Positions 33,501 to 47,324 of a DNA stretch of 64,000 bases are shown piece after piece. Within the stretch, counting starts at the first letter, position 1. The number at the start of each line of letters is the position of its first letter. This DNA is from Blasia pusilla (lineage: Eukaryota > Marchantiophyta > Marchantiopsida > Blasiales): contig CM114273.1 in assembly GCA_050084515.1 (NCBI GenBank), positions 434,001 to 498,000 of the forward strand, in the 5' to 3' direction. Position numbers and translations under genes: made by a program. The notes beneath the pieces were generated by a model. It worked only from the letters and a program-made list of their open reading frames with translations. It had not been told where the DNA came from and searched no databases.

Positions 33501-35090
33501 TGCACACAATGTATTAATGTTGAAGAGATTGATGTTGAGATCTGTTGTTTTATAAGTCAGGTTTTTCTTAAAAGGACCCTTGATAGGGTTCAAGCGTCAC
33601 CATTCTTTGGAATTGTCATTGATGAATCTACTGATATATCCATGAAAGGGCATCCAGTAGTCTTTGCAATCTTCATAGAAGATGGTCAAGCAAAGTGTTG
33701 TTTTTTAGGATTGCTTTAATTTGCTGCGAGTCTAAGGGTTCTAATGCTATCACAAATCATTTGCTTGAACTACTAAAAGATGGGGGGTTAGACTTTTCTA
33801 CAATGGTAGCTTTCGAGTCTGATGGAGCCTTGCCAATGGTAGGGAGCCAAAACGGGGTGGCTTCACAACTAAAGCAAAAGGTAAATCTGTTCATTCTTTT
33901 AGTGCATTGTGTTGCTCATAAGAGAAACCTTGTGGCTCTCACAACTGCTAAAGCAAGTAATTGCAAATCTATTTCCACAGAAGTAGATTTTATTATGAAT
34001 ACAGTAGCAAGATATTTCAAGAGGTCTTCCAAGAGAAAAATTGTTCTAGCTTCTCTGCAGGAGAAGATGAATGACTCCCAAAGAGTCATGAAACGATATT
34101 GTAAGATCCGTAGGTTGTCACGACGACAAGTTGTATCCACTTTATGTGATTCACTAGAAATTGTTTTAATCTACTTGAGCGACATTTCACCTTCAGAAGA
34201 TGATGGGGATGCTATAAGATTGTATGACAAGTTAAGATCATGCCAAATGATCTATTAATTATACTTCTTGGCTATAACATTCTTTCTATATTGGAAAACT
34301 TAAGCAAGATTTTTCAATACAAATTTGTTGATGTAAGTACCATTTGCAACATTGTTAGTTATGAGATTGTTGATATTACTATGAATTTCATGATGAAAAC
34401 TCATGACTTGAATGTATATACTTTTTTCGGAGGAAACAAGTTATCATAGTCTACTGAGCTTTGGACCTTCAGATGGGTATCTGAGACGCTTACAATCCGA
34501 AATTAGAGGGAGGAAGTTCCTTAGTACAGACATGATTAGGGATTGCACCAACAAGGATTTGGAAGTTGCTCTGTTGTTTCAAAAGAGTTATTTTGAGAGT
34601 GTTTGTATAGCGTTGCAAAATAGTTTTAGAGACAATAATCTTATGGGTGTAATGAGAATCCTAAACCCCTTGCACATGCCTTCTAGACAAGTAGGAATCG
34701 TAAGTTGGGGATGTAAGGATATAGTAGAGTTGTGTGCATATTTTGGATCTGAGTTATCACTTTAGGGGCATTTGCAACCTTCCGTCATAAATTTTGTTGA
34801 TGTCAAGCAGGAATTCCAATCCTTCAAGTTGACGGCGACAACTAAGTGGAAGGATCGTAATTTCAGGGATCTATAGGCAATGGTGAGTTGGAATCCATCT
34901 TTACAATGCAAGTTTGCAAACTTGCTGATGTTGGCTAATGTTGTCAGGGTTCAATGTAAAAGGATTGTAATTTGTGAGAGATCATCCTCAATCCAGAACA
35001 TGATTAAGACCAAGTGTAGGAATAGACTAGGTATTAAGCATTTGATATCTCCAAACATATTGCCGAATTTGTATAGCGATAAGAGTCGCG
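33501..35090 (+). pseudogene. Dead hAT-superfamily transposase (DUF4371/ZMYM-like)
   Basis: Readable islands occur in family order: SPFFGIVIDESTDISMKGHP (about 33600, first catalytic aspartate region); FESDGALPMVGSQNGVASQL (about 33810); VHCVAHKRNLV (about 33905); FQKSYFESVCIALQNSF.D and NPLHMPSRQ (34.6-34.7 kb); DVKQEFQSFKLTATTKW after a stop; and the C-terminal dimerisation motif CERSSSIQNMIKTKCRNRL (about 34970-35030). At least four frame breaks separate them. The family moves DNA by cut-and-paste. I did not find terminal inverted repeats or an 8-bp duplication. Confidence 0.82.
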
Positions 35091-35104
35091 TGAACGGACG
35101 TCAG

Positions 35105-35420
35105 AGCGAAAAATGAACTTCAATAAAAATGCTTGGTGGAAAAACCCATCAGAAATACAAAAGAGGGGGTCAAAGAGAGCCAAAAACCCGCCCCGTAAAG
35201 AAAGAAAGGGGCCCTCCTCCCCTATCGACCTAACTCACCCGCAACAGAAATAATACGAGCAACACCTTGAGAACGGAAAACATAAACTTTAATAAAAATG
35301 TTTGATGGAAGACCCATAAGATATGGGTACTTTGGCATAGAGAGCCAAAAACCCGCGAACCAAAACCTTCCCCTATCGACCAAATTAATCAACAACATAA
35401 ATAATGACTACTTCTACAAA
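35105..35420 (+). repeat. Two-copy tandem repeat upstream of RPL11
   Basis: The segments AACTTCAATAAAAATGCTTG..AGAGAGCCAAAAACCCGC..CCCCTATCGACC (from 35112) and AACTTTAATAAAAATGTTTG..AGAGAGCCAAAAACCCGC..CCCCTATCGACC (from 35283) are diverged copies of a unit of about 170 bp. Confidence 0.75.
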
Positions 35421-35643
35421 GCCTAGTAGACCGAGTTATGACTGACTATCTCGGGGTCCGTGGACACATCTCCGTCCGCCTACATGGAAGGGCAAGAAGC
35501 GGACGTCGACGGACGCGCTTGGACGGAGTCTGGTACACCACGGGATCGCCCGTGAGGCCGAGACGAACTCCGTCGGCCTTCAGGCTGAAGGGCTGGAAGA
35601 CGTGGACGCGGTTGACGGCCGTCACCGCACAAGGGCCCGCGGG

Positions 35644-35652
35644 AAACCCTAA
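35644..35652 (+). promoter_or_regulatory. Telo-box in the RPL11 promoter or leader
   Basis: AAACCCTAA lies 127 bases upstream of the start codon. Telo-boxes (AAACCCTA) are typical of plant ribosomal-protein gene promoters. The reverse form TTAGGGTTT occurs in intron 1 at 36095-36103. Confidence 0.5.
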
Positions 35653-35778
35653 TGGACTCCCACAGTGCCGCCTGCATTCCAACCCTTAGGCTACAGCGCA
35701 GTGCGCTTTCTTCCTCTTTCCAATCCCCGTCGCGGCCACACGCACCTTCTGCAGCCGCAGGCAATTCAAGCTCTCGAG

Positions 35779-37210
<1,432 letters not shown>

Positions 37211-37800
37211 GCTTGGTCTGGTGCCTTTCTCCTCTTAGTTCCGGCAGAGACAGTCCCAAGCAATTACAGGAATAGACATACTCGACAGAGCACACAACAG
37301 TGAGCTCTATTTCGAGTAGTAAATCCTAACGGTGAGGCAGTCCGGAGGATGTTGGATATTTCTTCAACAACAAGATTGTCGCAAATTTTCAGAAACGAGT
37401 TAAATCAATTGTTCTCACTTCAGTCATGGTCTGAACAGAGTCTCAGAACATGTGTGTTTTATGAAGGATTATGCTGCAAGGGGTTCCATGTAATATCTTT
37501 TGTGAGGAATTCTAATCAATTTTGGGCATCACCAAATGTCCCATGAGCGCTAAATTTTCTCGTTGCCTAAGAGGATCAGCCACGACTGAAAGGGATTGCA
37601 CTGCTATCTGCATCGTTTGTTTTGGCCAGCAACTATGGACCTGCAGTGTGCTGAGTGGTTAAGTCCATCCACGGACTCTTAGTTCCAGATTGAAATACCA
37701 GTCAGGAAAGCCTGTGCTCTGACGTGGCACTCGTCTTGAAACGTGTCAATTGTTAGGCAGTGCTAACCTCTCAATTTATTGTGATTTACCTATACTTGAC
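37211..37800. other. RPL11 3' flank
   Basis: Probable 3' UTR and intergenic sequence; only short ORFs and no recognised feature. Confidence 0.4.
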
Positions 37801-39065
37801 AGTTCTCTCTCTCTCAAATGGTGTGAAGAGTTTCTTGATTGGCACTTGGAAGCTCCGCATGAACATGCTGTTTGGTCAGCACTCACTCTATATGAGAGTC
37901 TCCCTTCTCTCACATGGTACTTTTCACTTGTTCCTCACTCGACACCCATCCCAGTCTCGAGCACCTTTCAACCAGGTCTATGGTTGCAAGTCTATGACAG
38001 GCACTACTTAATGAGTACAGTCTCCCTCTCGGTACTTTCTTCACTCCTTCCTCTCTCTACACCCATCCCAGGCTCAAGCACCGTCCAACCAGGGCGTGTG
38101 ATCTACAGTCACAAGACTACGACAGGCACTATTTAATGAGTAGACTCTCTCTCTCTCTCTCTCTAGTTCCCGCCCGCGAGGGGGGGACGAGGTCCCGCGG
38201 GGACGGAGGCGCGTGATGGTGCCGCCCGGCCGCCGGGACGAGAGGATAGCAACTATGGTCGCAAGGCTACGACAGGCACTACTTAATGAGTACAGTCTCC
38301 CTCTCTCTCTCTCTAGTCATTACTTGGTCTCCTGCGTAAAATTCACAGAGCAAGAGCATATGCTGATATTGCTAAGCTGGTAATACCAGAATTGTTCAAC
38401 ACAGTCAGTAGCCTTGATTCATTGCCCAAAGCTGCTGCACTGGTAAGTAATGCCTATTGGGGATCCCTATCAGGTAAAGTAGATGGTGTGGTGAAGAGTT
38501 TCTTGGTTGACACTTGGTAGCTCCGCACAAACACGTTTGGTCAGCACTCACACTATATGAGTGTCTCCCTCTTCATATGGTACCTTCTTCACTTGCTTCT
38601 CTCTCTACACACATCCCAGTCTCAAGCACCGTCCAACCAGGGCGTGGGGTCTATGGTCGCAAGGCTATGACAGGCACTACTTAATGAGTACAGTCTCTCT
38701 CCCTCTCCCCTAATCTGGGGTCTATGGTTGCAAGGTTACGACAGGCACTATTTAATGAGTCCTCATCTGCCGTGCACCAGCATGTTGTATGGTCAGCACT
38801 CACACTACATGAGAGTGGCCCTCTTATGTATGGTACCTTTGTCTCTTCTTCCTCTCTCTACACCATCCCAGCCTCGAGTACCGACCAACCAGGGTGTGGG
38901 GTGTATGGTCGGTTGCAAGGCTTTGACAGGCACTGCTTAACGAGTACTCTCTCTTATCTCCAAAGGCCATCTCATCCATCCCAGTCTCAACCACTGAGCA
39001 ACCAAGGTGCGGGGTCTATGGTAGCAAGGCTATGGCAGGCACTTCCTAATGAGTAGTCTCTCCAA
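37801..39065 (+). repeat. Cluster of diverged direct repeats
   Basis: A unit with 'GGTCAGCACTCACACTATATGAGAG', 'CAGTCTC.AGCACC..CCAACCAGGG' and 'GGTCGCAAGGCTA(C/T)GACAGGCACTACTTAATGAGTA' followed by a CT run recurs at about 37.85-38.03, 38.03-38.13, 38.26-38.31, 38.51-38.70, 38.72-38.76, 38.78-38.95 and 38.96-39.06 kb. ORFs across it are repeat artefacts. A GC-rich insert (38167-38243) interrupts it. Confidence 0.8.
38317..38442 (+). pseudogene. Exon-like segment 1 of an unidentified gene
   Basis: A 126-base open segment in phase 0, preceded by a CT tract plus TAG (38314-38316) and followed by GTAAGT. It encodes 42 residues including LRKIHRARAYADIAKLVIPE and SSLDSLPKAAAL. The composition is that of a real amphipathic protein. 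The repeat cluster surrounds it, so it may be an exon of a gene whose introns were invaded, or a captured fragment. I do not recognise the family. Confidence 0.45.
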
Positions 39066-39140
39066 ACCTCCAGTCAATCACCTTTCCTCATTGAGTCATT
39101 CTGTTGGAAATATGTTGGTGTAAGTACTTGTTGAACCTAG

Positions 39141-39272
39141 GTGCCGAACTATCCACACTTGCCGCTGGGACTTGCTGCTGTGAGCCTGATAGAAGACATG
39201 ATAATACCTATTAGAGCCCAGCCCAAAGCATGGGTCGAGAACAGGTGCATGGCTGAGTTTAATGGAACATAA
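39141..39272 (+). pseudogene. Exon-like segment 2 (terminal) of an unidentified gene
   Basis: After a CCTAG acceptor, an open phase-0 segment of 43 codons reads VPNYPHLPLGLAAVSLIEDM, then IPIRAQPKAWVENRCMAEF, and ends at TAA. It joins in frame to segment 1 across a 698-bp intron that begins GTAAGT. The pair therefore looks like the last two exons of a gene. No upstream exon was found between RPL11 and 38.3 kb. Confidence 0.45.
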
Positions 39273-40422
39273 GAAACTACTATGCCTTACTAATGAAAGC
39301 TATTAATCTCTGGTGGACATTATATGCTATACAGAACACAATGAAAATGCTTTCTGTGCACCTGGTGAAAGTGATGTGCCTGTAATGCAGTGACCTAATA
39401 GGTGACCAATGGGTGACGATGAGTTGAGGCTTCCTCCTTGAGTGTCACTATTTCGATCCTTCAGTTCGTCTCCAGCTGAAATCTGTTCATCACAAACTGT
39501 AAACTCTTTGAAAGTTAATTTTGTCACATGCGTGGTCTTCTTGAAAGTGGACCTCAGCTAATGTACACATCCACACCTGCCCTGAAGTCGTTGGCTCAAC
39601 TACTCTTTTGTATGGAGTATATATTCAGGTTATCTGCTGGTCGCCCAAGTACTTTCCTCTCCTGTCCCTCGTGAAGTAATCTCTGCCAAACCAGAACGTC
39701 ATCCTCCGATGACTCCGCGGACTAGTGAGAAAGTCTGATGGATAAACTGGCTTTGGCAGGTTCATGATAAAAGTGTATACAGGTTTTAGAAATGAGTATT
39801 TAAAGGATGAAGATGCTTTGCCTTCTTGACATGGATACCTTGCAAACCATCAATAGAATAAGCCAATCAAGTAATAACACAATATTGAGATTGGGAAAAG
39901 GACAAAATAGAATAAGCCAATCAAATGAATTTCACATATGCACCATTAGAAGATTCAATGGCATTAACTCCTGCACATTACAATTACCGTCACCTCTACA
40001 ATAAATTTGACCACCAAGGTTCTGGTTGAGGCCTAGAGTGCTCGGGATAGGCCCGAACGGTTGTAAGCATTTTTTTTGGTTAAAAGGGTTTAAATTTTTG
40101 TTATTTTGTTTTCCATTTTCTTTCAACAAAAATAGCAAGAAAACGTCAAGGGTTGTACTATGGAATGGATCTCATCCACAATCCCCAATGCGTGATTGAT
40201 TTAGCTCTAAATTGCGATCACTCCGACCCCAAATACCAACTCAGTCTCATCCTATTCCTTCCTATCCATCTTGGCGAATTTTGAAAAAAACCAAGGAAAT
40301 GGAGCATTGTCGAGGACATCCTTACATACTAACGACCAAGGGCAGAATCCATTCACAATTCGAACACCTCTTTTGATCACTTGACGTATGTTGTTATATG
40401 GACAACGTTAGAACAAAACAGA
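39273..40422. other. Unassigned intergenic sequence
   Basis: No ORF over 70 codons with recognisable content. A short direct repeat (AATAGAATAAGCCAATCAA) occurs at about 39852 and 39905. Confidence 0.35.
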
Positions 40423-41071
40423 CTAGTGTGCAGCCCGTGCCATGCAGGGGAGTGTAGGAACTAATCATGTTGCACATTTTTTTTTCTTGCTGCCCATAGA
40501 ATGGAAAACATTTTCTTGCTATCCGTAAAGTAGGAAACATTTTCTTGCTGCTCCAATAGTAATAAATATTAATTGAAAAAAAATTTGCTATAAGAAGGGT
40601 GTGATGAACCATTTCTGGAAATGACCCACCCCAACAAAACTCCACCACAACCGCTGAAGTACTACTCCACCACTTGACACACCTACAAGATTCTTTGATA
40701 GCAACTCTACCACTTTTTCTAGACACTTCCAACACCCCTAAAGCTCCTCTCACCTTGAACTCTACTCTATATGTACAAATTGAACATCGTCAATTTAAAC
40801 CTTTATCCAAGGAACAAATGACCGATGTGTCTTGCTATTGTCACGTTTTGTGATTGTGTATATCAAAAAAGCTCCAATCTTATCAAAAAATATTTTGGAT
40901 GCTAGAGGAGCTCTAATCTTAGAGGAACAAACTTCCCCGCATAAGGTTTACTCTAAACCAAATAAGTGTTCACAAAAGGAGTCTATGGCTTTTAAAGGGA
41001 CCCTCCTTTCCTTTGAAAAAGGGCTTCACTTCTTTGGGAGAATTGTAACATCCCTCTCCTCGTATTATAAT
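40423..41071 (-). mobile_element. Possible Helitron-like element, 3' end clear
   Basis: On the minus strand the sequence ends CCCCTGCATGGCACGGG hairpin, CTGCACA, CTAG (40423-40426) before T, closely matching the ends at 44.0 kb. The 5' end is proposed at TGTATATTATAATACGAG near 41071 by analogy with TCTATATTATTA starts, which is weak. Confidence 0.4.
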
Positions 41072-43239
41072 ATACATGTGAATGATTTTATGAATTAAAA
41101 AACATGAGCAATCGTCTAGCCTAGTGTGGAAGATACATTACTATTTTGTGTAATATGGGGTAGTGATGTTATCTTATGGCTAATGGGAGTAAGCAACCTC
41201 TACATCATTCCAAAAGAATTTTTTTGTATTTTTACACATCTTACTATATTTAACATATGTCATGCAAATAAAATAAAATATTTTCTTCAACATGGGCAAA
41301 ATTTATATTTAAAGAAAAAATTTCCCACATGAACAACCCTATGAAATTTTAGAGCACTATCTATCACTAAACCATTTAAATTGTGGGAAATGATTCTCTT
41401 TCTCTATTCATTGGTCAACTTCCAAACGGCGTTGCCTCAATCCCTATTGTCCACTATGGAGAATAAATTAAAACCAAAAATTTCAAAGAACTATGTGATT
41501 AATGATCTGAAATGAATCAAAGATTAAGGTTAACTATTACTAAAATAATAACTTGATGAGTAGCATTCAACCACTTTGAAAATACTAAGAGGCATCTTAT
41601 ATGCCACCACTCTATACATAGATTGGTATGCCTTCTCATAAACAAGAACATGTCATGCACACGTATGAAGTTATTCCCCATTTCCGATATAGTAAAATAG
41701 TGGGAGAAGTGTAGATGTGGTGCATCCACACAGGGAAAATTTATGAAAGCAAAATGGAGTTCCTATCCCGATAAATGTTTGAACTTTTAATCTTATTTAG
41801 AATGAACCCTTTCCTCCTTCCCTCCCCACCTTTACAAAGGCTTTCATCACTATTTCACCACTTTACATACCATATGTCATACACAAACCACTTTTACCAA
41901 GGCATGTGGTCATTTATACCGTTATGATAAACTATTACTACCCTTGTATGGTCGGGTGGGGATGATTTCATAAATTCCTTTGGCAAGGTTCAAAGTCGAC
42001 CACACATTGTATAGTTTGGTGGAGGTGCTCTTAGAATCAATGGATCTTAGCTGATGGTTGTGTCCATTGCAATACCATTAGACTAGGATGCACATCAATG
42101 TGTTGATAGTAAGCAATGAAGGTTAAGGTAATGTATCGATGATATCTTACATGGTTATGCTTCCAACTCCTAGTGTCTACAAGAGTGTATTTATACTCTA
42201 AGAAGGCTCCTATCATCATTAATAACTTAGAGAGACTATACTTACTTTATTAAAAACCATAAGATTCTTTGTGCCCAATGAAAGTTCTTTTTTTCTTTTT
42301 GGGTTGAAGACTTCTATGATAGAATCATATTCTTGTGTTTTCTTTCCTTTTTGGGATATGGATTTTGTGAGATTTATAACTATATTCTAGTGTCTATGGC
42401 TTAGATGTGTATGTACTAGTATGACATATAAGAAGATGGCCATGATTCCAATCAACGCATGCATATTCTGTGTGTTCCTATTGTTTACTTCGGAGTAATT
42501 TTAGTGCAGGGAGGCCGCTATCGTTGTATCCATCTCATTGTGCTTTGTAGAGTGTTTGTCTTCCACTCCAATTGAGTTTGAAACATTAATATGGCTATAT
42601 AAATCTTTCTACTAAACATCAAACTAATTTTTTAAGTGATTCTTCTATTACTTGTCATTTTTTCACACATTGAAATAATCGTCTACTTATTCGAATTACT
42701 TTGTGTTGTAACAGAGAAAAAATGTGTAATAGAGTGCTTCTATATCGTGCTTAGGGAGGTAACTGAATTGAGAATTTATTTTCTCTAGTCATTCATTTGT
42801 CTTAGTAAGCACATTTCTTCCACACAAGGAAGATCTCCGTCAATTGCTTATTCTTACATGATATTTTCAATCCGTCATGTGTTCACTCTTTTTATCCATG
42901 GGGTTTCTCGCACTTTGTTCTTCTAGCATTCATCAAGAAGTTGAGTTTTAATGTTTCCCAACTTTCAACTTATCTATTCTATCATTTAGGCTAGCACTTG
43001 ACATAATATAAAACTTTCTTGTTATGCCAAGATTCATAAGATATTCATGAGAAGCGATGAGTTAATTTCTATTTAAGGAGGGGAAGAGAGAAAGACTTTT
43101 TTTAAGAAAAAAGGGGATTTATAGTTCATTGTTTCTAAATGATTTTATTTAATAGAAGAGATAGAGTAGAAGTTTCCCAAAAAAAATTGTCCTCTGTCTC
43201 TATCTATTCATGGCACGGACACCATATTGGTGTGTCTGT
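41072..43239. other. AT-rich intergenic sequence
   Basis: Only ORFs under 75 codons and no domain or RNA gene recognised. Confidence 0.4.
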
Positions 43240-44030
43240 GCCTTCCACATGAGTCATGATACACCCTATTCAACAAAAATACATTTTTTTAACCTGCATC
43301 TTTTATGAAGAATGCCTTGAGCTCAACACACCCTCAACATTTTTTAACCCGCAACTTTTTTTTAAAAAAAATCGGTTCTTTCCAAGCCGTGCTCTTGACA
43401 CACCCTATTCGATAAAATTACATTTCCGAACTTGCAACTTTTACAAAGCATGGGGTTTCTATTTGGGCTTGGTAGTTAAAACACCATGTAGATTTTTTAA
43501 CTAACAACATTTACAAAAAATTCTGATTTTGTTGGGCCTTGCCCATGACACGCCTTATTCAATAAAAATACATTTTGGAATCTACAAAATTTAGAAAATT
43601 TTGTGGTTTTGTATGGGCCTTATGGTTGACACACCCTTTAACCCACAACTTTTACTAGAAAACGACAACTCCATGTGGGCCTTGCACTTAACAAACCCTA
43701 TACATTTTAGCTCTCGTTTAGCTTTTACAAAGAAATCCCGATTCTATCCAAGCCTTGCGCTTGACAACCTATGCATTTTTGAGCCTGCAGCTTTTTTTAA
43801 AAATGTGACTTCTCTCTCAGTTGTGCTCTTGAACACACCCTCTCGCATCAAAAATATATTTTTAAAGTCGCAACTCTTACAAAGAATGCCAGTTTTGTCG
43901 AGGCCTTGCACTTGACACACCTTGCACATTATCGAACCCACAACTATTTTGAAAAAGTATTGTTCTCTCTCTTGCTCCTCTAAACACATGACACCTCGTT
44001 TAATAAAATTATATTTTCGAACCATAAATT
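43240..44030 (+). repeat. Diverged tandem repeat of about 90-130 bp
   Basis: Around seven units share the order 'TTGACACACCCTATTCAATAAAA', 'TACATTTT.GAAC', 'GCAACTTTTACAAA' and 'CTTG'. They are recognisable near 43255, 43395, 43545, 43625, 43700, 43770, 43830 and 43905. ORFs across it inherit the repeat (for example 43256-43504) and are not genes. It ends against a Helitron-like 3' end at 44044. Confidence 0.7.
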
Positions 44031-44043
44031 TTTACAAACTGTA

Positions 44044-44223
44044 CTAGTGTACAGTTCATGCCATGCACGGGAGTGAAAGGACTAACCATGTTGCACACAA
44101 ATTCAAAAAATAATTTATTGCTCCCAATGCTATGAGAATCATTTTCATACTGCCCAGGTGTCACGTATCAAGCATTCAGGTGCTTGCAAATAAAAAAAAA
44201 GCACTCTCTAATAATAATATAGT
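44044..44223 (-). mobile_element. Short Helitron-like element (about 180 bp)
   Basis: Minus strand: start (T/A)CTATATTATTATTAGAG near 44223; end CCCGTGCATGGCATGAA hairpin, CTGTACA, CTAG at 44044-44047 before T. It abuts the next element at its 5' end. Confidence 0.55.
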
Positions 44224-44407
44224 AGTATATTGCCCCTGCTATGCACGGGTGAAAAGGCACATCACACGTTAAACCACATCTTATGCCTAAACTTATTAAG
44301 TCACCCGTTAAAAATTACACGTGTCAACACCTGAGGAAACAAAAATGTACATGCGACAACCCAGGAGGACGGGGTTCTCAAACCCCAACCTCTTTTAATA
44401 ATATACA
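44222..44407 (-). mobile_element. Short Helitron-like element (about 186 bp), abutting the previous
   Basis: Minus strand: start TGTATATTATTAAAAGAGG (usual TC mutated to TG) at 44407 after A. It ends CCCGTGCATAGCAGGGG hairpin, CAATATA, then CTA at the junction with the neighbour. A related segment with the same internal GGGGTTCTCAAA block lies at 50.93-51.06 kb. Confidence 0.55.
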
Positions 44408-47324
44408 TTGGCATTGCGCATGACACACCCTACTCAAGTAAAAAAAAATTTAAGGATAATTGTTTTTAAATGCCTCGTTTTCTAAAAATTTGGTTTAGGG
44501 TTAGGTTGACACACCCTAACCCTGTTGTGTCCACACTCAAAATCTTCCCATGGGCATAGGGAGCGAGGATATTGAGATCAGGTTGACCTGTGTCATCAAT
44601 ATTACTATATCTATACTATTATCAACATGGCATTCGAATAGGGGGGCATTCAAGTAACATTCAAAGTTAGGGACCGGGACGCGTAGGACCAGGCCCCATG
44701 TGGCCGAGTCTCGATGACGTCGGCTGCATGGGACCGGGCCGGGTCGTCAAAACTCGGCCCCAGGGTCGCGGATGTTTGTTAACCTAATGGGTGAAATTGT
44801 TGGGACCCGAACACAATTAGCAACGTCAACGCACAGGGCACAAGATTTGAGACCTCACTACCACCTATTTCCAAAAGATAACTTACGATCACAGCGATCC
44901 CGAAGGAGCAGTGGCACCCGTCATTAGGATTAAGGAGCAAGGTACCCTCACGGGTTCTAAGTAGTAGTGATAATGTTCAGACTTATGATGTCGCGAGGAG
45001 CTCGAGATCGGTAAGCGGACCTAATAACTCATGCGCTCATCACTGAATCCGCGAATGCTGTGCAGGTGATTAGTTTCCAGAGTGATCGTGTTTCGCGGAG
45101 CGCAGGCAGAGAGGAAATTGAGATCAGTAGACACATATGAAAATGCGACGAAACTCGTGCAACTCGTCTAGCAATCCTGTGTTGGTGAGTTTGTAGACTC
45201 TTACTCATGATGGCAGCGCACGCGGTGGAGACTTAGAAACTAGAAAGCGAAATTAATACAGCGGAGAAACTTGTGCACTCGTCTATCTATCCGCAGGTCC
45301 GATGTGCTGATGTTCATCCTCGCACTCTTCCCATTGAGGAAATGAAGATCGCTTCGCAGAAACTCAGAACGGGAAGAAAACTCAGAACCTGTTCGGCTCC
45401 GCACGTTTATGCGACCGAGCCATTATGATCATATCCGCAAAGAACTTGATAAGTAAGCGCATTCAGTGACAGTGATTCGAGATGAGGTTCCACGTAGTAC
45501 AGACCAAAATCGGGATGAGGTTGGAACTGACTCAAATCGCAACTGCTCTGCCCGCCAGGTAGCACGCGAAGCAAGTGAGTGTCATTATTGGATGAATTGC
45601 CGTCATGTAAAACGTCCTTCGGGTTCGGGAAAACTGCCACAGAAGCCACGCCGCAAGCAAGGTGAATGTGTGGGGCTTCAACTTTGTTAAACGCCTCTTG
45701 TCATCGAATCCGGAACCTCTCAGGGAATCCATTTGCTGTCAGTGAGGAATATTTCAGCACTAGCTCGTTATCCTTGTGCACACGATCAAGGTCCACTCTA
45801 TACCAATGTGACCACCGGACCCAGAAAGACCGCAGATATCCTGAATGGAAGAGAGGAGTCTTCATCACGGAGAGCGCTGGCTCAACGGCGAGCCCTGGAT
45901 CCACCTGCGCCGGAAGAAGGGGAGGATCTGAAGGTCGAGGAAAGTATAAGGATCAACCACCAACAACGACGCGAGTGCAAAAACCATTAACGACTGCCGT
46001 TCTCATTCACATGTTTCCATATGCAAGAGTGTTCTGTTCCTCTGCAGTCAAGTTCATGACAAGTTCACCGTGAGTCCAGTGCGGGTTGACCGCTACAGCA
46101 CCGCAAATCCATACAGCAATACTGACTTGAATTCTCCTGCACATGCGTTCATAAGAAAGAGTGGACCTATGCAGTAAAGACCATGGCAGGTCCACCGTGA
46201 GTACAGTGCAGGTTGACGGCTACAGCAACCCCACCTCACGGAACAAATAATAATGATATTGAGCGATGTGATCAGAAGGGATCAGAAGCTTTCAGTCAGA
46301 AGAATGAGCAGAAGGATACCTTTCAGTCGGCATCTCATGGTCAAATTTCATCCCTATCAATGTACAATGCGTTGAATTCGTCGCATGGGCTTCGTTGAGT
46401 TGAAACTGACAATTTACCATGGGTATCTATCTAACTCCCGCACTGTAGTGCGCCTACACTCCAACACAGCCGTTTATCCCTATTTCTAGTTTTCCTGAGA
46501 GATTACCTTCTGAACAAGTGCGTCAGCTACAAAATAAAAATCAGTAGCTTTGATTTCGGTGGAAAGGTGATCAGAGAGAGCACGGGGACTTCAAGAACAT
46601 GAAAAACAGACACCGGATGGACGAAAGTCTACTACGAAGACTACATATCTGAACCCCCGAACTGACGATGACCATTCCCGTCAGTAAGAAGAGTCTTCAC
46701 AAATTTCCCACAGAGCATCCAATGTGGGAGAGAAACCTCATACTGATCTGCCCTATCTCTTCTGCCGTTTATCATGCCATGGCAAAAAGGTTATCAACCG
46801 CTCCATAAATCCAGTAGCTTTGTAAAATACGAGGCCATTACTTCAGGCATCCTTGATCAGGGACTATCAAGTAATTACAACTTGAATTTGCACTCTCACC
46901 CAGTTGCTTGCCTGGAGGGTATATGGGCTCCCGATTGATAAGAGCCCAGCCATCAATAGCCCAACCAGTCCACTGCCGCCAATCAAGTTCAAATTTCTTT
47001 ACTGGGAAGGAGTTATGATATATACTCGTTGCAATGGAAAGCTGGGTTGAAGAGTGACTGTCCTCCACACAGTACCTCCACGGCCAGACATAGCAGCCCA
47101 GTATCCGAAGAGTTCAGCTGCACCACAGCTCCACAAATTTGAAGGTAGGTACATAGAGGTGTGCACATCAAGGGAAAACGACTCTGATGGATCTAAACAC
47201 ACCCCCTCAACCAGATTTTTTTATTAGTGGGGAAAGACTCTAACAAGCCACACTGCAACATCAACCCTTGATTACAGTTAATTTGTAGTCAGATCGCCAA
47301 CTCTATGGCCAGATAACCAATCCA
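44408..47324. other. Unassigned intergenic sequence left of APC8
   Basis: No ORF shows a known domain. A possible Helitron 5' start (A|TCTATACTATTATCAAC) lies at 44610 without a matching 3' end nearby. A 45-bp segment (GTTCACCGTGAGTCCAGTGC.GGTTGACCGCTACAGCA) occurs twice, near 46063 and 46190. GC content is higher from 44.65 to 46.4 kb than in the desert to the left. Confidence 0.35.

Noticed and set aside
46838-47202. Overlapping minus-strand ORFs left of APC8 (WRQWTGWAIDGWALINREP)
   Set aside because: Could be 3' sequence of APC8 transcripts or a lost exon, but no splice partner or family could be identified.
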